Under the pieces are notes generated by a model, which did no database searches, was not told the DNA's origin, and saw only the letters and a list, made by a program, of their open reading frames with translations. From the NCBI GenBank assembly GCA_003586115.2, contig QVOM02000112.1, positions 107,844,701-107,908,700 of the forward strand: DNA of 64,000 bases, written 5' to 3'. Positions 12,340 to 21,104 of the stretch are shown here, one piece after another (the stretch's first letter is position 1; each line of letters begins with the position of its first letter). The position numbers were made by a program, and so were the translations under genes. The DNA comes from Salvator merianae. Its lineage: Eukaryota; Chordata; Lepidosauria; Squamata; Teiidae.

Positions 12340-12885
12340 GCCTTATTATCCTCTGAGAAATCAAAATTTGACTGACAGGAGTGCATCCAATCACAGAGGG
12401 CACAGGGAGGAGGCCAATGGAAGGGGTAGAGAAGGAAAAAGTACCCTATCACCAGTCTGAGCCCAGGAAGACTAAAAAGTGTAGACTAGGAAAGGCAAAC
12501 TGAGTACTAAATAAGATGGGTGTGATGAAGCAAAAAATGGGATAAATCCCCATTTTGCCCTAAGATAGACTAATCTGTTGTGGTGTCACTGGGCACAAAT
12601 AGATATGGTGCTCTTAGGTCTGGAGGACAGTGAATGTATTCTCTGCATAAACTGCAAGTGGGGTGACCCATGGCCAGAAGCTGTGTGATTGCTCTGAGCA
12701 GATTTTAGAAGCTCACCTACGCAGCCCTTCCTCTGACTGGCCTTTCTTAGCTACCAGAACCAAACTGCATGGTTTTGGTTTGTGTATAGTCTATGAGATT
12801 ATGCTTTAGGTGCGGGGCTGAAATATAATTTAATGTAAGAAATGTAACATTTGTATATGCGGTTTGTATGGTTTTAAATTTGCTT
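12340..12885 (-). repeat. Unclassified dispersed repeat, copy B
   Basis: Reverse-complement relative of copy A: CATCCAATCACAGAGGGCAC, GACTAATCTGTTGTGGTGTC, GGGGTGACCCATGGCCAGAA and TAGCTACCAGAACCAAACTG. The outer limits are approximate. Confidence 0.7.
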
Positions 12886-13253
12886 TTATTCTATTATTTT
12901 AATTTTATTGGTTTGTTTATATATTATTATTATTTTTTTAAAATAATCATGGCTGCTTTGCAAATTGCCAAGAAATTTTTGCTTATTGAGTGGCCTTATA
13001 ATGTTTGCAAAATAATAAATAAAAGCGTAGGCACATAAATAGATAAAACAATCACACAACAGCAGGGAGACGTTCACCAGCTCCTTGAAGCTTTCTCCAT
13101 TATTCTACCACTAGGCAGAGGTAAGCCACCTATCAAATTGCTTGTCAATTTGCCACCTATTTTGCTGCAAAAAGTTGAGGACCTCTGCTTGGAAGCAAAA
13201 AAAGGAAAGCTTCTTGCCCAGACAACCATTTCTGAAGGCTGTATTGATGTACA

Positions 13254-13265
13254 GGGGGGGGGGGG
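13254..13265. repeat. Run of 12 G
   Basis: Twelve consecutive G; length may be affected by sequencing or assembly. Confidence 0.9.
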
Positions 13266-13269
13266 AAGC

Positions 13270-13445
13270 ATTTCTGAAGTGGCTTAGAGGTAGTTCACAG
13301 GTGGGATCACTGACACACCAGTCTTACTTTGCCCCCTCTGATGAACCTCTGATGGATTAGAGATGGGATGAGAACACAAAGGCCACATGCTACTGTCTTT
13401 GAGGTGCTTCTAAGCTACTTTTATTGCTACATGTGAGCACAACCT
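13270..13445 (+). repeat. Dispersed repeat with GTGTGAGCACAAC-like end
   Basis: GGATTAGAGATGGGATGAGA through CTTTGAGGTGCTTCTAAGCT to ATGTGAGCACAACCTCAG matches 14690-14822. A partial, inverted relative may lie at 50025-50120 (TACCTCAGAGACAGTAGCAT, TTCTCATTTCACCTC). Confidence 0.55.
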
Positions 13446-14288
13446 CAGATATATGTGGTCAGACACTGTAAAAGAGTCGACTTCCGGTCAACTTTGGTCT
13501 TTACCCAGCAGATATTATTAGCTGCATTTGACTTACTCAGGATTTCAAGTCACAAAAATGCTGTTCCAGCTGAAAGGTGAGATTTCTAGACTGAAGGCAA
13601 GTTTTATTTAAAACCCACCCTCCTTGCTGACATCACAACCAATAGGGAAATTGCGGTGAGACTTATTTGAATCCAGCCTGAAGAGCACGGTTGCTTCTGC
13701 TCTGAGGAAGTTGATTGGAGAACAGAAAGAAGGTTTTCTTTTCCACTTGTAGCACAAGCTGCACAAAAACAGGGAAATCTCTCTCTCCCTCTTTTCCCCC
13801 TCTCTTCACAACAATTCTTTTGTGACTGACAGGACACACACAGTCTCCTGTTCTGAGGAAGTAGATCCTTATGCAGTAGAGGGGTGGAGAGAGAAAAATG
13901 TTTTTCCTTTTTCTTCCAAGAGTGAAAAAACACTCGGGCTGGGTGGGAGGACAGAAAGGAGATATTTTATTTTGGCAATGAGAAAAACCAAATTTCTCTG
14001 TGCTGCGGCAAGTTACCACTGAGAGACAAGAGGAAGCAAGCACAAGGGCTTACCTGAACGTCAATCACAGCCTGGAAACAGTTGCTGGAGAGGAAACTTG
14101 GGGCAGAGTAGGCAGCCAGTCCCTATAAGGGAAAGGATGACTTTATTAAACTGAGCGACTTTTATAAGGAATAACTGATTGCAGCCTTAGAGCTGGTTTG
14201 CAGATGAGATTGACACTCCTTCCTGAAATAGTGCTGTCACTTACCTTATAGATTTTCTTTTTTCTTTTTTTAAATTTCTTTTTCTTTT
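13446..14288. other. Stretch with nothing recognised
   Basis: Lies between the dispersed repeat and the U6 pseudogene; pyrimidine-rich near 13770-13800 and 14250-14288. No gene recognised. Confidence 0.5.
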
Positions 14289-14395
14289 AAAAATATGCAA
14301 CACTTCATGAATTTGTGTATTATCCTTGCTCAGGGGCCACCCTAATCATCGCTGTATCATTCCAATTTTAGTACATGTGCTGCTGAAGCAAGCAC
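14289..14395 (-). pseudogene. U6 snRNA pseudogene, full length
   Basis: Read on the minus strand, it covers the full length of U6 from GTGCTTGCTTCAGCAGCACA to the CATATTTTT end. The invariant ACAGAGA box reads ACAGCGA and the AGC triad region reads TTAGGGTGG, so the catalytic core is damaged. The sequence beyond its 3' end (plus-strand 14250-14288) is A-rich on the minus strand, consistent with a retropseudogene. Confidence 0.88.
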
Positions 14396-14689
14396 CTTAC
14401 CTTATAAATGGAACCGCCATCGTTTGTTCTGGCCACTATGCATGTGTGTGGGCTGAAAAAGGCAGCTGTGTATGTGTGGTGGTGGCATTGTGCACATCCA
14501 AGTATTTTGATGCCTAGTTGTGCACATCCACTGTGCATGCCTGTGGGCAAAAAAAAAAAAAAAAGCCCCTAGCATGGCTGGTGGTCATGATCACACACTT
14601 TTGGGTATTTTGGGTTGGCGAAATACCCAGAAGAGGGGCTTTTCTCCAGAACATCTCCTCTTGGAGCTATATTCAGCCGGCGTCCAAAA

Positions 14690-14822
14690 GGTGGATTAGA
14701 GATGGAATGAGAACGCGGGGTCTCAGGCTACAGTCTCTGAGGCGCTCCCAAGCTGCCCCTTTTCTTATGTCTGAACACACTTTTTTGAGTCACCCTTTTT
14801 TGTAGGTGTGAGCACAACGTGA
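14690..14822 (+). repeat. Dispersed repeat, second copy
   Basis: GTGGATTAGAGATGGAATGA, CTCTGAGGCGCTCCCAAGCT and GGTGTGAGCACAACGTGAG match the copy at 13333-13445. It lies directly upstream of the CpG-rich GJB2 block. Confidence 0.55.
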
Positions 14823-14839
14823 GAGGCAGGAAAGGGATA

Positions 14840-15450
14840 GTTTGCTATGCCAGAGGTCCTCGAAAGGAAGGCTGCTGCTCCTGGCTCCTCGTTTGGTGCC
14901 TATGAGCCTCAGGCGCTCGAAGAGCCGCGCAAGGGAGCCTGCCCAGGAGCCTCGCCTTTTCAAAACCCTTCCCGCGGCCGCCCCTTTTCTTTCAGCAGCT
15001 CCTGAAGGCGGTGTTGCTAGAAAGGCAGTGTACACAGGACAGGTGAGGTGAGCAGAAGATCCTACCGGAAAGCTGCCAAGGCGGCGAGGCAGCCAAGGTG
15101 CGACCGGAGGCCCTATCTGGACCGCGTCAGAGCCTGGGCGAAAGCGAGACGTTTCCTCAGGCGCAGGCGACTGGCGCTGCTGGTGGGCAGCGGCGCGGCC
15201 AGTTTCTTAAGCGCCCGCGTGGAGGTAAGCAAGGCGTGCAGGCGGCCGCCCTGGTGGGCACTGGGCAGACGCTCGAAGCAGCGCAGGGTGTTTTTTATCT
15301 TCTTTGGGAGGAGAAGCGGGTGGGCAGGAGGAAGGGGGGAGGGTTCGGTCCCAGAGGGTTTCTGCGGGGGGGGGGCAGGAACAAAGGGAGAGAATTCGGC
15401 GCTGGAGGGATTCTGAGCGGGGGCGGGAGGAAGGGGAGAGGGTTCGGCGC
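14840..15450 (+). promoter_or_regulatory. GJB2: CpG-rich block, likely GJB2 promoter and exon 1
   Basis: This roughly 600-base block is GC-rich and dense in CpG, unlike the AT-rich sequence around it, and holds several GC-box-like motifs. It lies about 4.8 kb upstream of the GJB2 coding exon. Mammalian GJB2 has a CpG-island promoter and a non-coding first exon, so this is the best candidate. Long open frames on both strands here are composition artefacts. The start site cannot be placed from sequence alone. Confidence 0.65.
15040..15224 (+). other. GJB2: Candidate GJB2 non-coding exon 1 (5' end uncertain)
   Basis: GAG followed by GTAAGC at 15222-15230 is a near-consensus splice donor inside the CpG-rich block; joining it to the acceptor at 20055 gives an intron of about 4.83 kb. 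The 3' edge of the exon (15224) is supported by the donor; the 5' edge is a guess. Confidence 0.5.
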
Positions 15451-15555
15451 CTGAGAGTTTCTAGCGCTTGTGGTTCTGACAGGCAAGGCGAAGGGGATGC
15501 CCAGGGGAAGTGCTTGGGTGCGCACCCTTGCAGAAAGAAATTGGGGGAAATTTCT

Positions 15556-15715
15556 CATCAAATAACCTTGGACAAATCACTGCTTTTCAGCCTAGCCTAC
15601 CTCACAGGGTTGTTGTGAGGATTAAATTATGAGGGAGAAAGTAATCTGCAACAGCTTCAACTCTTTGGAGGAAAGGCAGAATATAAATGCAATAAAAATA
15701 AATATTTATGGTGTA
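15556..15715 (+). mobile_element. MIR/CORE-type SINE
   Basis: CCTTGGACAAATCACT, then CTACCTCACAGGGTTGTTGT and GAGGAAAGGCAGAATATAAA follow the MIR/CORE-SINE order. It lies in the proposed GJB2 intron just after the CpG-rich block. Confidence 0.6.
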
Positions 15716-15924
15716 CATAAGTTTAGCTATTTTATTTATTATTTGCTTGTTTAAAATATTTATATACCGCTTCTGATTAAAATATAATCCCAAAAGTGGT
15801 TTACAAAGAATAAAAACAGCTAAAATCATAGCAATTATATAAAAACATGAGCAAAATCAAGGATGGGGGATGCAAACAAACAAACATTCACTCTGGAAAG
15901 TTCAGGGTAAAAGGATGAGTCAAA

Positions 15925-16110
15925 ATAGAAACAATAAAATCAGTAAGTACATTAAAAAATGGTCACTATACTGTGGATACTACAGTTCCTAAAAATACAT
16001 TCAACAATGGAATAGGCACATATAATATTTTAACAACTAAATATACGAAAGCTCATAATAAAACCAGTGTATAAAAATGTCCTTGGAGGATACTGTAGGC
16101 AGACAATTTT
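15925..16110 (+). repeat. Left inverted arm of the Penelope-like remnant
   Basis: About 180 bases, inverted relative to 16755-16930, with shared blocks GGATACTACAGTTCCTAAAA, AATAGGCACATATAATA and AAAATGTCCTTGG; identity by eye about 80-85%. Confidence 0.75.
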
Positions 16111-16754
16111 TATAGAGGGGATACCCTCAACTTTTGGGACACAAAGCATTTAGGAAGGTGAGAAATACTAACAGAAGAATTGTATTGGAATCCACTAAAC
16201 AAAAAAAAAGAGAGGGCAGAAAAGGATGTGCATACCTTTGGTTTTTGATGCATATTCTTCTCAAATTAAAGACATTATTTTAAAATGTTGCTACCTCTTG
16301 GAGGATATACTAGGTTGTGAACAATCCTCCATTTTTGTTTAGAAATATTAAGGATATGCTGGTTAGATCACCTATGCAACCCCAGAATACATTTCTGAGC
16401 CCATTGTCCACACAAAAACCCAAGTGGCCAATTTAGATTGGCCAGTGTGTTATTTGCAAAAACTGCAGTCAATATGAAGGGGTTCATAAATCCAGTGGAC
16501 AGTAGACTATATGACATCAAGGATTTTTTTACATGCAATAGTGTGGGAGTCACTTATGTTGCCCTCATAGAAGTGACAACAAGGACAGTTGAAATTTGAA
16601 TGATTGAACATAAAAGCTGCATAAGAAATTGCAAATTGAAACCACCTCTACTTCCAACGCTATGGAAAAACACTATAGTGTTGATGACTTGAGATTTTAG
16701 TGTATTGATAAGATCCACAAAGGCCAGGAAGTTAAATATGTACAGAATTCCATA

Positions 16755-16930
16755 TATTGTTTTGTTATCTGTCTGCAGTACCTATCAAGGACATTTTTTA
16801 TGCTGGTTTCATTATGAGCTTTTGTGATTGAACTATTATAGGTGCCTATTCTGTTGTTGAATGTATTTTTAGGAACTGTAGTATCCATGTAGTGTCCATT
16901 TGTTAATTTATTGATTGATTTTGTTGTTTG
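16755..16930 (-). repeat. Right inverted arm of the Penelope-like remnant
   Basis: Reverse complement of 15925-16110 with scattered differences; ACATTTTTTATGCTGGTTTC and TTTTTAGGAACTGTAGTATC are the matching blocks. The inner spacer is about 645 bases. Confidence 0.75.
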
Positions 16931-17040
16931 TGTTGGAAGATTTTTCTGTATTCCCTTTGGTTTTGAATCTCTACATTGGGAGTTTTTGTTTGATTGGTTA
17001 AAAAGATAAATCTTCAATCAGTACCTAAAATCCAGAAGTG

Positions 17041-17275
17041 TAGGCACCCTATGATTATCAGAGGGGAGACTATTCCAGAGTGGTGGGTGCCACCACAGAG
17101 AAGGCCTGACTATGGGTAGTTGTAAGATGACTCAGTGATTTCTGGTTCCCTCAGTATAGACCTGTAAGATCTTAATGATCTCATAGATCTGTACTGAGGG
17201 AGGTGCTTTGACACATAGGCTGGTCCCAAATCATTAAGGGCTTTGAATGCCAAAGATAAAACCTATTATTATACA
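17041..17275 (-). mobile_element. L2-like LINE remnant
   Basis: GGGAGACTATTCCAGAGTGG, GCCACCACAGAGAAGGCC and CATTAAGGGCTTTGAATGCC match, in order, segments also present near 26890-26940 and 45080-45250. These belong to the reverse complement of an L2-like LINE upstream of its reverse transcriptase end. Confidence 0.5.
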
Positions 17276-19130
17276 CAATTCTCATTGTTCTATTTTGCTA
17301 CAATCTCAGCATTCAGAGAACGAATATGATTTTCTCATTCAGGTTATTATCTTCATTTTCCAATTACAGTTATACCAAAAATAAAGCAAAGCCAGTTTTT
17401 CAAGGTGGAGTCCAGTGGTTCCCACTTCAAAACTCCCTTCTGTGCTTGTCATTTGCTTCCTAATCCTATCAGATTCAAAATGTTCATTCACTGCTGAGTA
17501 GACAATTTGTCTTAATTTTCTTTCAATCAGCCTTTTCCAAAGTAATTAGATATTTAGTCATCTGTGAATGACTCAAGTGTTACCATGCTTCAATAACTCC
17601 CCTAAAAGCAAGTCATGAAAAGTAACTTAACTTTTTGACTGCAAAACTCCCATGGAAGAAGGAGTACCCATTTTGTTCCTTAGGACAGGAAGGCAAGTTT
17701 GCAAATGAAAACACAACAAATCTCTCATAATGATGGTTAAAATTTTACATGCCATTCTCTCCTTCTATTTACTTGCTCTTCAATTATTCATCTCTTCCAT
17801 ATTATTCCAGCATTTGACACAAAGCAGAATGCAGTACTGCCTTCACATTCAGGCCTTTCCAAACGGGACATTGTCCATATGGATTATGGGAGTCCCTCCC
17901 CTTCCTTGCACACTCCATCTGTACAGGACAGACTGTAGACCAGGCTAGGGCACCCAAAATGGAGGGAAACAGATGAGCATGTATTTAACAATTACAGTCA
18001 CTCACACAATACATAGTTTGGCCAGGTCTGAACACAAGCTAACCTCTACAATCTGCTGAGGGTATAAGGAATCCACTAAGAATTCCTATGGGACAGGCAC
18101 AATTTATTTATTTATTTATTTATTGCAAACAGTCACTGTTCACACAATAGCTTTCCACTTGAACAACTGAAGGCTTATATAGTGGGCAAAAAGGGTAAGG
18201 CTAGTGTTGTTAATATTCATTTATTTTGGTACTCATGACATAATTTATCTTTTCAACTCTAAATGTTTCCTTTTATACTGTACTTAATGCCATGTTTAGC
18301 AATTCTTGGTAAGGACATGAAAACATAGTTTAAGAACCAAAGGGATAAATGCTGCACTAAAAGTTAAGAATCACTGCCTTAGGGTGATTTACTGGTGGAA
18401 AGACATGAGAAGAAATTAAGTTGAAACTGTCAAAGTGTTCTATTTAATGGAAATCTACCCAGATTTTTATATGAGCAGCACACCTAAAGGGATGTTTCTA
18501 TAGAAAAAGAACATAAGGATAAGATTATGGCCATGGCTTCACTGCTGGGGGGAGGGAGCTTTCACAGAAGATCCCGCCTCCCCAAGTGACTGGACATTTG
18601 TACTATCCATGTCCAGTTATGTGAGTGGCTGGCAAAGTTCCCAAGCACTTCAGGCAGGCATCAGACTCCTCAGCAGGCACACTGGGCTGTCAAGAATGAA
18701 GACATGCCCAAGACCCCTCCTCTGGGCACCTATTTTATCATGCTGAAAATGGCTGACCAATGGGACCATTTCTGGCATGACTGAAAATTCCATCATGCTG
18801 CCTCTTCAAATGTGGAGAACTTTCTACTCCCTAACTGAAGAGGTCAAGGGAGTGAGGTGCATAAAGACACCACCTGCCACAACCCTGGGGTGTGAGCAAG
18901 TGATCTTATTGGTAAAAGGCTGCGATCCACTGTGGCTTGGATGCAGGTCTAGAGGTACGAATTTGACATAGCCTTGTGTAGGTAACTGGAGGAGGGGTCC
19001 TGGGTATCATGCCTTTATGTTCATTTGCATGGCATGCCTGCCAAAGATTGGGGTGCCTGCCTGAGGTACCTGCCCAATGTGCCCACATCGTTGGATATGG
19101 ATACTACAAAGTGCCCTATTGGAATTTATT
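17276..19130 (+). other. GJB2 intron, no recognised content
   Basis: Part of the proposed GJB2 intron. Contains a TTTA tetranucleotide run at 18102-18123; no gene or clear repeat family recognised. Confidence 0.5.
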
Positions 19131-19650
19131 TGCATGCTTGTTTATGGCATTCATATCCCACCTTCCTCTGAAGAACAAAGGGCATTCCCTTTATTTTTCT
19201 TGCCATCATTTTATCCTAACAGTAGTGCTGTGATGTGGGTTCAGGCTGGGTAGGCCAAGGTCAGTCCGGCTAAGCGGGGATTTGAACACAGGAACTCCTA
19301 GTCCTAGGGTGTGATCAGACGGGCTAATTCGGGCGACTTCCGGTCGCTCAGAGGGCGGGCATTCCAAACGGATCGTCTTCACGTCGCCGCGAGGCCCCGT
19401 GGCAGCGACTTTTCTGCCAGCTACGAGCGTTCTAAAAAAGTGTCGCTCCGAGAGCTACTGAGAAGCAACTGTAGGAAAAGTCGCTGCGACGGGACCTCGG
19501 GGCGATGTGAAGATGAAGTTACGAGCTTCCAGTTTGGCATGCCCGCCCTCTGAGCGACCGGAAGTCGACCGGAAGTCGCCCGAATTAGCCCGTCTGATCA
19601 CACCCCTAGTCTTTTGTGCTTTGCTGCTATTAGTTACCGTTAAGTGTAAC
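19131..19650 (-). mobile_element. MIR-like SINE split by a foldback element
   Basis: GGCATTCATATCCCACCTTC, then CAGGCTGGGTAGGCCAAGGT and GGGGATTTGAACACAGGAAC are the reverse of a MIR-like SINE with a tRNA B-box. The 297-base foldback at 19308-19604 is inserted near its tRNA end, and the SINE seems to continue to about 19650. Confidence 0.5.
19308..19604. mobile_element. Near-perfect 297-base foldback element in the GJB2 intron
   Basis: Both ends read GGTGTGATCAGACGGGCTAA inward, and the arms stay complementary through GGGCGACTTCCGGTCG and CTCAGAGGGCGGGCAT almost to the centre. CCTAG flanks it on both sides (19303-19307, 19605-19609), a probable 5-base target duplication. The right arm has one extra copy of a 12-base ACTTCCGGTCG unit. 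GC-rich and non-coding. It lies about 450 bases upstream of the GJB2 coding exon. Confidence 0.85.
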
Positions 19651-20055
19651 TCTTAGTGATTGCATGGACACCTCCACACAGTTTTGCTGGCACGAGATGC
19701 TGAGGACCCTCTTTTTAGGAAATGCTGGCAACCTTCTGCTTTTTAGGATGTTGCTCTACACTGAGTTAGGGACACTTCCTTATATACATGTTCAATAAAT
19801 ATGCATGTATACCAGGTAGTCTTGGGAGATAGCCTGTGTGAAACCCTGGGGAGATTTTGCCAGTCTGTATTATTTGAACCAAGGGTCCAACTGGGTGTAA
19901 GGCAGATGCTTAATTTTTTAAAAAAATTAAAGCAGAGGGAAAAATCCTAATATGTTGTGCGTGCACATACAGTTGTTTGTGCATTAATGTCAGATAATGT
20001 CCTAATTACAAAGAAATAGATTCCCTTATCACTTGCTGTATTTTTCTCTTTATAG

Positions 20056-20074
20056 GCTAGCTGCACCTACAGCA
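20056..20074 (+). other. GJB2: GJB2 exon 2 5' UTR and splice acceptor
   Basis: A pyrimidine-rich run ends in TATAG at 20051-20055, followed by 19 untranslated bases before the ATG. In human GJB2 the coding exon also starts about 22 bases before the ATG, so the architecture matches. This is a reading of sequence plus family knowledge; no transcript was seen. Confidence 0.8.
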
Positions 20075-20758
20075 ATGAACTGGGGAACCCTCCAAGCCAT
20101 TTTAGGTGGTGTCAATAAGCACTCTACGAGCATTGGGAAGATATGGCTCACAGTCCTCTTCATCTTCCGTGTCATGATCCTTGTAGTTGCTGCCGAAACC
20201 GTCTGGGGAGATGAACAGCAAGATTTCACCTGCAACACACTCCAACCAGGATGCAAAAATGTCTGCTATGATGCTTATTTCCCAATTTCTCACATCAGAC
20301 TTTGGGCTCTTCAGCTTATCTTTGTCTCCACTCCTGCCCTTTTAGTGGCAATGCATGTTGCCTACAGACGACATGAGAAGAAACGGAAATTCAGACATGG
20401 GGAGAAGATTGACATTGAAAATCTAAAAAGTCAGAAAGTTCACATTGAGGGCCCCCTATGGTGGACATACACCAGCAGCCTTTTCTTTCGAATTATCTTC
20501 GAAAGCAGTTTCATGTATTTATTTTACTTCGTGTATGAAGGGTACCAAATGCCCCGACTGGTCAAATGTACTGATTTCCCCTGCCCAAATACTGTAGACT
20601 GCTTTATCTCCAGGCCCACTGAGAAAACTGTATTTACTATTTTCATGCTGGCGGTATCTGGCGTCTGCATGCTCTTAAACGTACTTGAGTTGTCTTACTT
20701 GATGCTAAAATCTTGCATAAGAAAGTCAAAATCCAGAAAACCATTCACCAGACATTAG
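20075..20758 (+). CDS. GJB2: Gap-junction beta-2 protein (connexin 26)
   Basis: Four-pass membrane protein; six copies form a hemichannel and two dock across the cell gap to pass ions and small metabolites. The 227 residues (human Cx26 has 226) show the connexin plan: N-terminal helix from MNWGTL, TM1 about 20-40, first loop cysteines C53, C60, C64 (C-X6-C-X3-C), TM2 about 75-95, cytoplasmic loop about 98-130, TM3 about 131-153, second loop cysteines C165, C170, C176 (C-X4-C-X5-C), the SRPTEKT signature at 179-185, TM4 about 186-208, and a short tail. The start is the MNW Met, not the in-frame Met 42 bases upstream, because a splice acceptor (AG at 20054-20055) lies between them. The short tail, the RRHEKKRKF block and position before GJA3 favour GJB2 over GJB6. 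Unusual points: Asn2, Glu41-Thr42, and a cytoplasmic loop four residues shorter than in human. No clear poly(A) signal was found close by; ATTAAA at 21016 is weak. Confidence 0.95.
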   Translation: MNWGTLQAILGGVNKHSTSIGKIWLTVLFIFRVMILVVAAETVWGDEQQDFTCNTLQPGCKNVCYDAYFPISHIRLWALQLIFVSTPALLVAMHVAYRRHEKKRKFRHGEKIDIENLKSQKVHIEGPLWWTYTSSLFFRIIFESSFMYLFYFVYEGYQMPRLVKCTDFPCPNTVDCFISRPTEKTVFTIFMLAVSGVCMLLNVLELSYLMLKSCIRKSKSRKPFTRH

Positions 20759-21104
20759 ATGATTTCATGTCATGTACTGAAATTGGAATTGATTATTGAA
20801 AGAGGTCAGTTATTTTCAAGTTTCTTGAAAATTATACTGCTTTAATGAACTATGTTATTCTGATAATTCACCTAATGTCTAATCCTACCATATGAAGTGG
20901 CTTCCACAGCTTAAAAGCTGTAGAATAAGGCAGCAGATTAATCAAAGAGCCATCTTCCCATTGAATCAACAGTATAGAAATATTAGAGAGAGTGCCTGCC
21001 CCAAGCATACATATGATTAAAAATGTGAAAGAGTTAGACTGCCTCCAGATACATAGTAAAACCTGCGCTCCTCTCAAGACTATATTTAGGCACTTGAAAA
21101 TCTA
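20759..21104 (+). other. GJB2: Likely start of the GJB2 3' UTR
   Basis: Sequence after the stop codon, free of recognised repeats up to the foldback element at 21105. ATTAAA at 21016 is the only nearby poly(A)-like hexamer; an AATAAA at about 22750 would place the end beyond the transposons. Undecided. Confidence 0.4.

Larger units (their letters stand above)
15925..16930 (+). mobile_element. Penelope-like element remnant with inverted flanking arms
   Basis: Between 16440 and 16640, plus-strand reading gives GQCVICKNCSQYEGV then FFTCNSVGVTYVAL, VTTRTVEI, stop, MIEHKSCIRN. This resembles the end of Penelope-like reverse transcriptase plus its GIY-YIG endonuclease (CNSxxVVY, YVGKTTR, RISEHKS). 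It is shorter than the family and has stops and small deletions. Two related arms flank it: 15925-16110 and, inverted, 16755-16930, sharing GGATACTACAGTTCCTAAAA and ATACATTCAACA. Penelope elements often carry such terminal repeats. The main reverse transcriptase is absent. Confidence 0.6.

Noticed and set aside
15048..15618. Several overlapping open frames on both strands
   Set aside because: GC-rich promoter and exon 1 region; the translations are Gly/Arg/Pro-rich composition artefacts without homology.
20033..20074. Upstream in-frame Met ([14 protein letters not shown] extension) of GJB2
   Set aside because: A splice acceptor lies inside the extension, and connexins begin at the conserved MxW motif.
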